From Callaeas wilsoni (lineage: Eukaryota; Chordata; Aves; Passeriformes; Callaeidae), in the NCBI GenBank assembly GCA_013398955.1, contig VWPU01006188.1:449-64448 (forward strand): a stretch of 64,000 bases of DNA. The letters are read 5' to 3'. This document shows, piece by piece, positions 22,891 through 34,700 of this stretch. Every line of letters starts with the position of its first letter. Within the stretch, counting starts at the first letter, position 1. The notes under the pieces are model-generated. The model was not told where the DNA came from. It did no database searches and saw only the letters and a list, made by a program, of their open reading frames with translations. Both the position numbers and the translations under genes were made by a program.

Positions 22891-25800
22891 ATTTCCTCAT
22901 CTAAACAAATCTCCCTTAAAAGCAGGCAGAGGTGCTCTGGGTGCAGAATGTACCAGCTGGGATTCCTTGCCTGGCTCCCTCAGAGTGCCATTTTCTCCTG
23001 TAACCATTTACACCAGAGCCAAAGTACCTGTCACATCAGTGTCTGGTGCTGTAAAAAGAGACTGAGGGGCAAAGGAATGAGAAATTTGCTCCTTGGCCAT
23101 CAGGTGAGCCCAGACTTGCATCAACCCTCCTCATACCCTTTCTTTTTTTTATTCTAAACACGAATGAAAATTAAAGATGGGGTTGTCCACCATGTTTTTA
23201 TGTCTGCTTTGAGTTTCATCTCACCCTATATTCATGAAAAACTGATTATGATCAAAAACAACTCCAAACAACTCCTGCCAAACGCTCTCTGACCCCATGG
23301 GTTTCATGTCTTTCAACAGGTCACGGAGTGTAACCAGTGGACTGAGCCTTTGCTGAAGGGCAGCTGCCTATTCCTGCCTGTACCCCATCCTTGGCATGCT
23401 GAAGAGACAACCAGCCAGGCTCAGAGCAGCCTCCCCAGCACATGGGGACGCAGTGGGAATGAGGATGACAGGGCCAGAGCCGAGCTGGAACTGCAGCTTT
23501 CACACACACACACTCCTCTGCAGAGCCACTCGCCAGCGCACGCCAGCCCCACGCTCGGCCAGGCTGAGACAGCTTCCAGCCCAGCTCTAAGGTGGGTACA
23601 GCATTCCCCAGATAAATTAAAGGATAGAGGATCCCCCACAGCATGAATTAAACACATAATAATTGAGTGCTCTGGTCAATCAGAAGGGAAGGAATAAAAG
23701 GTCCTAGTGTGGTGCAGGGTCCTGCAAGCGCTGGGCGTCTTACTGGGAGGGGGTGTGTGTGTGCACGGTGCTGCCCAGACCCCATCACAATGGCACAATT
23801 CTGAGCCATGCACGCTGAATATTCATGAGGCAGGAGGCTGGTGCCACGTGAGGCTGTCGATGTGTGATGTGCATGCAATTGGACAGCGGCTCAGTCTGTT
23901 TGGCTAAGCAAGAGCCACTTCCGAGAGCCAAAACGCCACCTTCAAACCACCCAGTTTGCAGCGAGGATTTGCTAAAAGGGTTTGGGCATTGAAATCAGCC
24001 TTGGCTTCACTTGAGGGCTGGGGTCCTTCTGTTTTGAGAATCACAACTGTAAAATCCTGACCATGCCCATTAACATGCAGAAGCTGTTCTGCTGTAGCTT
24101 TCCATGATCTCCCTTCAGCCTCCTGGAAGGAGAGAAGCAACATCACTCACTTTGCACTCTTAACAGTACAACTCACCAGAGGTCTGACTCATTTGTGGAG
24201 GTATAAAAGGACTCTGGGTTTTGCCAGAACTGCCTCAGACTCAAAACTATTCGCATTTATTAAGGAAGATTTACCAGCCATCTTTAAGACAGCAGCCCTG
24301 CAGGTCACTGCCACTGCCTTTGAAGCATTTTTCCGGAGAAGCGTGTCTGATGAGCTGTTTATCTGCAAGTATCGCCTGCCCGTGCTTTTTAACTCACAGC
24401 GGAACTCGCAAAATGTTACTTAAGCAGTGTTCTAGTGGCAAGATTTTTCAAGGGTGCCAAAACAGTGCTATAAAGCCATACTTTATGGCAGAACCTCATC
24501 TGACTAAACTAATGGGATCCTGCACTTGGGGCCAACTCCCAGACTAGCAAAGGTGAACTCTATGGTACAAGAAACTACCTGTTAATATGAACAGCTGGTA
24601 AATTACCCATGCTTGTGGGACAAGCTAAAATTAACCTCACAAATGTAAGAAACAGCAGCAGCAGGCAGTGCTCGTGCCAGCAAGGAATGGCTCCCCAGTG
24701 CCTGAAAGCTCTCACAGCTCTTACCATGGCTTGCGGCAGAAAATGTTTCTGCTCCTCAGTATCTGGTGTCAAAAAAGGCCAGAAGACAGATGTGGGGGCT
24801 GGAAAGGGCAGTGCCAAGGTAGACTAATTAGAAATGCTCCTGAATGCATTCTTGTTAGGACCTGGAAACACGAGAGCTGGGCTTTGAGGGTTTACGTGGT
24901 CCCCAGAAGCCTTATGGTGTGGGGCAGCTGCAAGCCCAGCCTCCCAAGCAGAGATCCCAGAGGGAGAGCAGAGGATCCAAACCAACTTGGATGGAATGTC
25001 CTCCTGCATAGTTATGTTTTCCAAAAATACTTTTCTAGGAAAAACGGGGATCTTTCCATTCTGTGTCTCAAAGAAAGCATTTTAGGATGAAAATTAATGA
25101 TCAATTAAGCAGAGACTGGACAATTCAAATCTTCCACAGCTTCTCCTCTGAAAATCTGTCTTCTCTCCTTCTGACTTTGCAAAATTTTCCTCTACTGCAA
25201 CAATTGTGTGAAAAATTATCATGCACCAAGCAGCATTTCCATGGAAGTTAGTATAAAGAGTGTGAGCAAACCCCTGGTACCCAGCTTTCAAAGGAAGCCC
25301 ATGGGCCTCGATGATTATATGAACGGTTGTATGCTCTTCAGTACACTGCTAACACCCTTGGAAGCGAACAGGCTGCCCTCCCCACCACGCAGGAAACACT
25401 GGAACTCCTTAGGAGGTAAAATCAATGGCTTGTACAGCTTCTCTTCCTATCTAGTAATAGTTTTTAATAGAAGTGAGAAAAACCTCTCTGTACACAGCCT
25501 TTACTTCTGTACACACTGTAATATTACAACTTCATAAATATAGATTACTTCACAAAGCATTTCTCAGACCTTCTGGGAGTGAAAAAATCAAGAATCACAA
25601 TTTAAGAAGAACAATCTTGTTTACAGCATTGTCACAAAAGTATTTAACAACAAATATGACAATGCTGTAGGTTTTGGAGTAAAAACAAATATTGCTCGCA
25701 CCCAAAGCAAGCCCATTTTGCAGCTTTAACCACAGGAGCAGCCTTTCCCTCTTCTCTCCAGTGAAGGATCCAATGTGGACATTGCTCCCCTCCCCACGAC

Positions 25801-26992
25801 AGATTTGATTCCAATGTAATACAGATGGATACACAGTTTAATGAGCAGTCTGCTGCCTTCGGGAGACTGCTGTGATGAACCGCAGAGCCAAGAGAGAATA
25901 TCTGTGCTGTTTCATGAGGCATATCTCCTGATCCTTCATCTCCAGCCTTGAGGAATCTCTCCATACCTCTGCCTCTTGTACACACTCTGACCACTGACAC
26001 TTCCTGTCCTCAGTTCAGCTTTATATCTTTATCATCCACCTGTTTCAGGATTTAACTGGAAAGTTCAGACCTTCTTAGTCCCCAGAGTCTGATGAGAGGA
26101 GACCTGGAAAAAGAACAGGCGCAGGGAAAAGGAAAACCTTGATACAGGATGCCCTTCATGTTATATCCTACAATCTGCAAGATCAAGATGTGAGCAGAAA
26201 AGTATTGATTGATTGCCTTGTGCGAGGCACCAGAGCAGGCTTGGGGAGACAGAAGAAGATTGGCAGTAAAAGAGGACTGCCAGTAAAAAATCAGCCCTAC
26301 AACCACACCGCACACAAGTCTATCGTAGCATTTATTACCATTAATTATTAATTATTATGTGATTGGTGCTGCTATTAATGATTATGCTCTTTAGTACACA
26401 TGAGAGATGCTTTAAGACCAGGATTGAGCACGGCAGGAGGAGAAACACACAAGTCCTGCTCATCAAACTGTATCACTGCCTGCCTTGGGCAGTTTCTGTG
26501 GAGGATGTTACGGCTCTCACCTAAGTGGGCAGAAACCAAGGAGACCAAGCAGAGCCCTTGAATGCAGTCTCTGAGTGCACATAATGCCATGGAAAATATT
26601 AAGATTTCCCCAAGATGCTCCTGGACCAAAGGAATAGACCTGGACTCTCTCTTAGACTCTATCCAAACATTTGAGAATCTGCAGATTTTCAAAATGAGTG
26701 GTTTAGACCTATGTTATTTGTAATTAAATATGATGTGGAGAAAGTACCCCTTCTGACATCAAAAAAGCCTCACCGGAACTCACTCTCCAGAGACCTAATG
26801 AAAACAAAAGCAGCCCTCCAACACTGCCTTCAGCTCTTGCCCCACCATCTGATGGTGGTATGATGGCATCTCCCCACTCCCTGATGGAGTTTAAATTAAT
26901 CCTCAGGGAATACCTTAATATACTCTTACTTTGGGGGAGTTTTCACCTTGTTCTGGCAATGAAAGGATATTGTCCATCAGTTCTTAAAAGAC

Positions 26993-27102
26993 ACGGCTCT
27001 GAACAACCTGGTCTGGTGGAAGGCATCTCTGGCCGTGGAAGGGGGGTTGGAACTGGATGATCTTTAAGGTCCCTTCCATCCCAAACCATTCTGTGATTCT
27101 GT
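26993..27102 (+). repeat. CR1 LINE 3' fragment
   Basis: It reads CTGAACAACCTGGTCTGGTG, GGTTGGAACTGGATGATCTT and TAAGGTCCCTTCCATCCCAA, with the CATTCTGTGATTCTGTG terminus. It is a short, well-preserved tail. Confidence 0.93.
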
Positions 27103-28084
27103 GCTGGCACAGCAGGTGTGCAGAGCATGTTTTTCTCACTGATTTTTTTTGCCATCAACAGGAATGTGCTAGAAGAAGAATTGATACAATTTCTGCATCA
27201 GTGACAAAAAAAAAAAAGAAAGCAAACCTGAAAGTGGTAAACAATCTTGACAAATTTCCTTCAAACTTCACAGGAAAACATCTGTGAAATTAGAAAATAA
27301 AATCTGGTCTGGTCTAGTTTCATGAAACTATTGGTAAATTGGTTACAGCAGGTGATGACTTGGTTCCAAGGTTTTAGTCCTACCAAGATCCCACATAAGA
27401 ACCAAATACTGGGACAGATCTTTATCAACTGGATCCCAGCTGAGAGACCAGCCCACAATATTTTCAGTAAAGCACTGAAGGTACCAACTGGCTGAACTTA
27501 TATTCTGATTATAAAGCTGTAATTAGGCAGACTTCACAACTGTCAATAAGATTACAGATTTACAGCATGCAACCGTATACTGCCATCGAAATTCTTTATC
27601 AGTCTTAAAGTGAGGAACATCGCCATGAACAGTTGCTGCAGCTTCCCATCACCCTTTGGAAACCAATGGATATGTCAACCAAGGAAGGAAGCTGGCTCTC
27701 TGAAAAGAGCTGTCAAGAAAATGATAATCAATAACTGCAGTCCCAGCAGAGTTATGTCAACTAGATGGATTTGATGAAGTCTGCAGTCCTTTTCCACATT
27801 AAGTTATAATGTGGATAATATTTAGGATCATTTCTATGAACGGTTCACGGGCCTCTGTCTCTGGATCTTTACATTTTTGTTTTTTTCTTCACCCTGCAGA
27901 AAGTTGAAGCTGCAGGAGCAAGCCTGACGCTTATGACCAGCCAAGAGCTGGTATGTAGAAGGAAGAGTGGAAAAGGGAATATTCATGAGGAGCAGTGTAC
28001 TGACATCCAATAACTCCTCCAAGCTGGGGTGCAAACCTGGGCACTGATCTCCTGATCTCTTCTCTCTGGTGACCAGTGAGGGGA

Positions 28085-28352
28085 CCTGAGGGAATGGCTG
28101 GAGCTGTGTCAGGAGAGGTTAGGTTGGATATTAGGAAAAGGTTCTCACCTTTGGGGTGAGCATGGTTGGGCACTGGAACAGGCTCCCCAGGACAGTGGTC
28201 ACAATACCAAACCTGACAGAGCACAGGGAGTGTTTGGACAATGCTCTCAGGCACAGGGTTGGATTGTTGAGGTGTCCTGAGCAGGGCCAGAAACTGGACT
28301 TGATGATCGTAGTGGGTCCCTTCCAACTCAGGGTATTCTATGGTTCTGTGTC
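28085..28352 (+). repeat. CR1 LINE 3' segment
   Basis: It reads GGTTAGGTTGGATATTAGGA, GGGCACTGGAACAGGCTCCC, then TTGATGATCGTAGTGGGTCC and CTTCCAACTCAGGGTATTCT. It is the same subfamily as the copies at the left window edge. Confidence 0.92.
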
Positions 28353-30439
28353 CTTCCAAATCCAGAGAACCTCTCCAGCAGGGTGTAAACCTGTGTCCTG
28401 CTGAGCTGGGCCGAGTCCCTGGGGAAGGCACGGGGACCTGCTCCTCCACCTGAAGCTGGAGGCCGCCCTCGCCCAGCAGCTCCCTGCGGGAAGCTGCGCG
28501 CTCTGTCACACACTCGTGTCACACGCACGGCTGGCACTGGCTACAGGCTGCTCCTCCAAGGCCCACGGCCACCAGCACGCCCAGGCGGGGACATTTCTCC
28601 TCATACTCATGCATTATGCATGGCTCCATCCCAGCCTGCTTCAAATCCATCACCTTCCAGTGCGGAGATGACTTGGGCGTGGAAGTTGCTGCAATTCCTC
28701 AAAGCCACCCGTGTTAATATTTTGAATAAAGCAAATGCCCAGCAAGGGCCAATTACTGTCCTGCTCACCCAAGGGCTGGATCACCATCTACCTTTGCTCT
28801 AATCCTGCTGTACCTGCAGGATGGGCAGGTAAAACACAGTATTTCTAAATGTGTGCAGCAGCAGCAGCTGATTCACTGCAAGGGAAATAACAGTACCTTG
28901 ACTGAGTGGGGCAAAGTCAAAGCTTCACCAGGAGTCTCTGCAGCTTCTCATGATCCCCACCCAATCTGACACCAATTACAAGTACTATATGATCAATTCA
29001 ATGATACAGCCAGTTGCAGGCTTGGCTGTTTAGTAATCAAAACTTTTGTCAACCTCATTGTTGTATCTGCATAATTTCCATAAAAATATGTTCTGTATTT
29101 ACTGAGGTTTGTCACTGCATCTGTTACACTCACAGACACATTCCAGACTTTTCAGGGAGGAACCATAATTCCTCTGACAATGAAGCTGGCAAAATTATAC
29201 AACTCCAGATTTGCACAAAACTGATATTCCAGGTCTAGACAGAGACAACATGAATAATAGATATTAAAAGAATCAATGAACCGTCTTTAGTCTTTATTCT
29301 TCTGAATTTAAAATTTCCTCTATTTAATCTGGGACTGATCAAAGAATTTTGATGACAGAAATAATATTCTATGGCTATTTCATGTTTTCTGCAGGATCAT
29401 TTTGGAATCATAAAGCACCACCCAAGGAAAAGAAAAAATATGCAAATGCTGTGGAATTGAGGCAAGTGATTTATTTTAGCTGCGTTGATTTTTTCAGACC
29501 TGGGGTTTTTTTTCCAATCAGCATGGGACATATTGTGTCATTCAGTTTTCATCCAATCTACCCTACTTTCAAAAAGAAAAGCACTGAAGGAGAGAAACAC
29601 CACTATTATTATTATTATTAATTAAACAATAGCAGCATGCCGTTAGTTATTCCCCTTTTTTAATTTGTGAATTGTTTCTTTTTTCTGATGAAGAAGGAAA
29701 ATACTTCATTTGGTTCTAAAAACAGGTGGTTCAGCAATCTGACTCAGCAAATCAATGTTTTTATAAGAATCAGCAAAATACTGAGCATTTTTGAAGAAGA
29801 ACCCAAACCCCACCCTACAAGGAAGTTCATCTGCAAAGCTCAGAAGAAAAGACCCTGAAGTTTGGTTGCGACTCCCCCATATAAGCTTAATGAATCCCAC
29901 AAACGTATGGAAAACCCTTGCCCTTCATTTCGCTGTGGAAAGCCGGAGCTGCTGGAGCCTGGCATTTAACAGGTGCATCTGTTTACTTTCCAGCTACTCA
30001 TCTTCCTTAAAAAAACCCCTCGGTTCCTAAATACAATTAGAGGCTGAATTGAGATTGCAAAAATATCAAGCTCCCTCGAGACAAGCGTCTGAAAGGTCTC
30101 CCCATCCCCACCCGCCCCCCAAAAAACACTTTAGGAAGGTTTTCCAGCTTCTGTTGCATCGAGCTGCGTTTCTGAAACTATGTCTGCAAGCATCCTGGAC
30201 CCCTTCATGAGAGGATGCTCTGGAGTAATCTCTCTCGCAGGGACCCTGCTGTGAGCATCAACACCATGAGCTGACCATTCGGCGTAAACATGCACCTTAA
30301 AATTAAAAAATACATCCAAACAAAGCCCGCCCGAAGCAGCCCCAGCCTGCCTGGCAGGATCAGCCGCTAGCTTTTCTGCCTCTAATCTGCCCACCGAACA
30401 GCGTCACAGAGACTGTCTTTTATCAAAACAAAGGCTGGA

Positions 30440-30970
30440 TGCTGGCTGGGAAGTGTGAAGCCGACTAAAAATGGCTGAAAAGCTCTCCAAGGCACCCGGG
30501 AAGGTGGCCAGCCCCACCCAGCGCAGACACCGACCCGCTCAAAATACGCTGAAAATCAGCCCAAAAGGGAGATGCCATTGTTCCCTTCGCCTACGCGGCA
30601 GCGAGACAACACCACCGCAATATTTTACCCCCGAACGAGTGCTCGGGAGCATAATGAAAGGATTAACGTGGGTTTTTTTTAAAAACAATCCTAGAGCAAA
30701 GTCGGAAGCGGGGGGCCATCCCGCGGTGCCCCGGCGCTGTCGCCCTCCTTGCCGAAGCTGCGTTTTCTTTGTGTGACACAAGGCTAAGCCTGGCTCTGGG
30801 TGTGTCCGTGGGCAGGAGGCACCCAGGAGCCCAACGCCACCACCTCCAACCCTCGCCAGCCCCAGCGGGCACAAGTGCACCGTCACCCGGCTTCCCTAAA
30901 GCCCGAAAGGTAGGAAATCATGCCAGCGATATCCCGACGGAGAGAGTCGAGGATGAGGAATGACGCCGCT
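30440..30970. promoter_or_regulatory. CpG-rich block in first intron of RTN1-C
   Basis: The region is visibly enriched in CG dinucleotides compared with the flanking intron (for example 30495-30540, 30585-30650, 30705-30770 and 30880-30960). It lies 0.3-0.8 kb downstream of the RTN1-C exon. CpG clusters at this distance from a start site are often unmethylated islands with promoter or enhancer function. No coding exon is recognisable in it. The observed/expected CpG ratio was not calculated. Confidence 0.5.
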
Positions 30971-31264
30971 AACGGCAAGGGCGGATGCTTTGGGAATGAG
31001 CTGTAAGGTGGGAAGGGAGGATCCTGTATCCTGGATGCTTTCAGGGTGAGACACCTGGGGATGGGAGAAATGCATTCCAAGAACAGAAATAAGGGCTTTT
31101 TATCTTTCTTTCTTAAATTACCCCCAAAGAAAAGCTTCGCGGGGAGGGAGAGGAAACAGCATGCAAAGGCCCACAGGTGAACAATGCAAAAATGGATGGA
31201 TCCTGCCTTTGCCTCCTCTGCCATGCAGTCCTCCTAGCATGCAACACTAGAATAGATATAATAC

Positions 31265-31325
31265 CCTGACATTTCCAGTTGCTCCAGAGACAGTCCATCT
31301 TGGTGGAATCGGCACTGGCTTGCAT
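31265..31325 (-). CDS. RTN1: RTN1-C first coding exon (alternative N-terminus)
   Basis: The ATG at 31325-31323 opens twenty codons reading MQASADSTKMDCLWSNWKCQ. The exon then ends with a single G before the donor GTATTA. This is the distinctive short N-terminus of RTN1-C; the human form differs, as I recall, at three positions (Thr for Ser-4, Val for Leu-13, Ser for Cys-19). The start has a favourable G at -3. The phase-1 end joins the 208-bp exon to recreate Ala-Ile-Asp. Together with the six downstream exons the frame is 627 bp, or 208 codons plus stop, the same as human RTN1-C. RTN1-C is driven from its own promoter inside the RTN1-A intron, so the DNA immediately upstream (higher coordinates) should be regulatory. 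The 5' UTR end is not determined. Confidence 0.95.
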
Positions 31326-31550
31326 CTCGGAGAGCTGAGGGATTGCCGGTCCTTTCGTCGGAGGCACTGCGTTAGCAGTCAGGCATTCCCGAGCATGGGT
31401 GGGTTAGTGGGTATCGCTGCCGTCTCCCCGCTCGGCTCCGGACTGATGCTGTAAGCAGCACAGGCGGAGGGGGAGGGCATATTGTACGCGCTGCGGTCTC
31501 CACTGCAGCAAATCAGCAGTGTGATGTGGTTGCCCTAGGGAGCAGGCTCC

Positions 31551-31580
31551 TTTGAAAAGGGGATGCGGTCCCTTTTCAAA
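31551..31580. promoter_or_regulatory. Perfect 11-bp inverted repeat upstream of RTN1-C
   Basis: The arms TTTGAAAAGGG (31551-31561) and CCCTTTTCAAA (31570-31580) are exact reverse complements with an 8-base spacer. The left flank gives CCTTTGAA, which resembles a TCF/LEF core, but no factor can be assigned with confidence. It lies about 225 bp upstream of the RTN1-C start codon. Confidence 0.6.
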
Positions 31581-31599
31581 TCAAAAGCTTGCGCTCGGG

Positions 31600-31619
31600 C
31601 GGCTTAGCCTCCTAAGCCG
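31600..31619. promoter_or_regulatory. Perfect 8-bp inverted repeat upstream of RTN1-C
   Basis: The arms CGGCTTAG (31600-31607) and CTAAGCCG (31612-31619) are exact reverse complements around CCTC. It sits 20 bases beyond the first inverted repeat and could act as a dyad protein-binding site or form a hairpin if transcribed. Confidence 0.55.
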
Positions 31620-31758
31620 TGGAAATGGTTAAGGAAACCTGATGGCAAAGAAATAAAAACAAATTGGGTGTGGGTAGAGGGGGGGCAGAGGGGGAAACAC
31701 TGTGTCTGCACGGTTGTGACTGTTCATGTTCCAGAAATTTCTTGACAGTGATGGAATC

Positions 31759-31802
31759 TGGTGTTTTCTTCTTTTTTCTTTTCTTTCTTTTTTTTTTTTT
31801 TC
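31759..31802. repeat. Pyrimidine tract on the plus strand
   Basis: A C/T-only run, mostly T, about 120 bp beyond the inverted repeats upstream of RTN1-C. It is low complexity and a likely slippage site. Confidence 0.85.
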
Positions 31803-34533
31803 TTGTGAAGGCCAAATTTTACCCAACTCCTCCAGGTTTTGATGCCTCTCTCTCCTCTGCCCAGCTGGGTGGGGTCAGGGAGCAGGCAGGGAAAAAAAAA
31901 CAAGGTCAGGATCCAAGCCCTACAGAGCAACCCTTATTTTGCTATTTTTTTTTCCAAAACCTTGCGGGCATGGGGTGACCCATGTGGCCCCCATGGCAAG
32001 CCCTGCCACACCAGGATGCTGAGGACTCCCAGTTGCACCAGGTTTGTGTGTGCTGCCTCCTCTCGTAGCCCAAAATGCTGCATAAACCAGGATTTGAGGT
32101 GTAAGAGTGCAGGAACACAGGGCAATTTGTGAAAGGCCCACTAATAGCTGAATTTTAACATGGGCCCCACCACTCCTTCCTGTTATAAATGCATATAATA
32201 ATATTGGCTTTCCCCTTGTTTTTCACATTCCCTAACAGGACACAGCCTCTGCCTCAGTTTCCCCACCAATAAACTGTTATGAATAGCCTTGCAGAGATAT
32301 CATAACCGTACAATGGTCATACTTGGCAAACTCTGGGAAAGAAAATCCTTTGCCACTCAACCTGTTTGCATTTTCAGATTTGGGGGTGGCTAGTCATATT
32401 AAGAACCTCCCCAAAAAGTCACCCCATTTCACTGAAGTGACCAGTATATCAGACTATGTCCAGTTATTTTGGGCAGAATGACCCCAGCTGGGCACCTCTC
32501 AGCTCTGAGGCTGGATTTAAACCTTTAGATCATGGCAGTTCATGAAATAATTTCACTTTAGCTGTGTTTTACTGAATTTTGCTTTTTTATGTGGAAACAG
32601 ACACCAACACAGACACAGTGGGTCACATACCCATCAGCGTGGAGAATAGAGTTTGAAGCCCTCTGTTCTTTTGGCTCCAAAAATTAAAGGTCTTTAATAC
32701 CTGAGTTAACCGATATCTCCTCCAACTGGCAGTAGTACGTCCCTCAGGTAACTCATCTTACTGAAGAAAGCCAAAAATTTAGGCGATTCACCATAGTATT
32801 ATCTTACTCTTTACCTAGGAAACCCTGCTGGGATTAAAGAGGCCAACAGCTATTGTTCATGTTTCTAAACCATCCTTGAGATCCCCAAAAACACACACTT
32901 AGGCTTGAACCCAGCATCTTCATTTCCCTAACAGGGAAATCATTAACTAACTGGGGCAGAACTGGCTTCAACTGTCATTGCATACAGTAAGATTAAACCA
33001 TCTATAATGTTACAAATCTGGATTTTGTTTTCTTCCTGGCTTTGTTAAAAAACAAAAGAAGTTGGCAAGGGATGATTTCTAAGCATGGACTGATTGGTTT
33101 AGACCCTTTGCAAGAGCAGAAAATACCCCTATTGATACATTTTGCCCTGCAAACTCTTTGCAGCTCTGCAGTGGGGCTCCCAGCACCAAGCCATAATTAT
33201 GAAATATTTCCAAGCAGTGTGTATAAAACAGAGACATAATTCACATAAAACTTCTTATCCCTGGAACAGACACCCCAAACAGAGTGCATAGGTGAAATTC
33301 ATGGCTACTGGGCACATACCACCAGCAACACAGCAGTGAGAAGGCAAAAGATCTCTGTTTGGTCTCACTGTAACACACATTTCTCAGTTAAGTATGAAGG
33401 ACAAATTCCCTTTGGACAGAAGAGAAGTCAACGTACATTTAACCTCCCACTAATGACTTTTCCTTGCCTTCCCTGTTGGTCAAAATTTTTCTTGCCTCAG
33501 ACTTCATGCCTCCATTTCCTCTTCCAGGCTACTGAAACAAACCACACCATCAGGCTTCCTGTTTAAATTCTTACTCTCCTTTGGAAAAGTGTCTCTTCAG
33601 ACCTGGCCCATGTGATTGGACTCTCCCACACTACTTCCAGAACTATTTTAATCCACAGGCACCAGAACCCATCGCTTTACCAGCAGTAACAAGAACACTG
33701 CATTTGTGTCAGAAACAGAACTGAACAGGAACAGTGAGATGAACACACTTAGAAAATGCACATGGGCTAAGAAGAGCTTCCAGTGTGCACTCACTTGTCC
33801 CAGGACCTGAGGCAGGTGGGGGACAGAAGCAACTCTATGTGTGACAGAAATTGCACAACATCCCAATCAGCGCTGGGTGGATCCAGGACTAAAATGACCA
33901 TTGTTAAAAAATGCGTTTCCACAACGAAAATTTAAATTATGCATTCAGTAAGTAGTGAGCCAGAATTAGGACTAAGCACTCGGCCATCAATCCTGAAGTT
34001 AAGAACTGCTTCTTTGCCACAGAACTAAACCAGGAGCAGGCTGGAAGGCACAAATAAACATTGCACTGCCTGGAAAAGAGTAAGACATGCACAGAGATCT
34101 TGCTATTAGCAGCAGGGAAGTTCAGTGGTGGAGGAGAGCTTTCCTGTGATCATGAATAGAAGCAGGATGAAAAGTAGTTCGTGGAATTTGCTTCCCTTCA
34201 GAGCACTATCCACTGGAAGCCTCCTTCTGCTATGGATGTTACTGAAATTATTACAGATCTTGAGATGTGTCAGTGAGGTCACACGAAGCTGTGTGGATGG
34301 CACAGCCACAAGCCAAGCGGGCTCATCAACACCTGCCTGTTAAGCAGCTCTGCTGGAGATAATGACCTGTGTATGTGGGATGTGTGGGGTAAGGACTCAG
34401 CAAAATAAAGTTACCTGGTTGCTTTCAGCCCATCCTGCAGTGGGAGCATTGCAGGAAACCACTGGCCAAGTGGACATGAGTAGGGTATTGCTGTCTGCCT
34501 TGTTTCTTTCCATCCCTCCAACTCCAAGAGAGA

Positions 34534-34700
34534 TCACAGAATCATAGAATGATTTGGGCTGGAAGGGACCTTAAAGGTCATCTAGTTCCAAACCCTTTGC
34601 CCATGGGCAGGGATGCCATCCACTAGACAAGGTTTCTCAAAGCCCCGTCCAATTTGGCCTTGAACATTTCCAGGCATGGGACACCCACATCTGGATGGCC
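34534..34700 (-). repeat. CR1 LINE 3' fragment
   Basis: The plus strand starts ATCACAGAATCATAGAATGA, then TTTGGGCTGGAAGGGACCTT, and TTGGCCTTGAACATTTCCAG. It is a clear reversed CR1 tail with intact terminal repeats. Confidence 0.94.

Larger units (their letters stand above)
19162..31264 (-). other. RTN1 intron between the RTN1-C exon and the first shared exon
   Basis: This is 12.1 kb of noncoding sequence with canonical ends (donor GTATTA at 31264, acceptor CCCCCAG at 19162). It contains CR1 fragments near 21093-21283, 22650-22890, 26993-27102 and 28085-28352, the (GAATA)n array at 22548-22649, and the CpG-rich block near 30440-30970. The other stretches show no recognisable gene or repeat. 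Confidence 0.85.
31326..31640 (-). promoter_or_regulatory. RTN1-C promoter / 5' UTR region
   Basis: This is the DNA immediately upstream of the RTN1-C ATG. RTN1-C is known to be transcribed from its own start inside the RTN1-A intron. The region is richer in CpG than the surrounding intron (for example around 31425-31440, 31487-31495 and 31591-31620). It has no clear TATA box at a suitable place on the minus strand. It carries two perfect inverted repeats at 31551-31580 and 31600-31619. The transcription start and any splicing of the 5' UTR cannot be fixed from sequence alone. Confidence 0.6.

Noticed and set aside
28328..28537. GC-rich segment with open frames, considered as a possible exon
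   Set aside because: Overlaps the end of a CR1 copy and has no recognisable protein or paired splice sites.
31326..31367. In-frame N-terminal extension of RTN1-C
   Set aside because: The frame is open upstream, but the codon at 31367 is GTG, not ATG, so the ATG at 31325 is the start.
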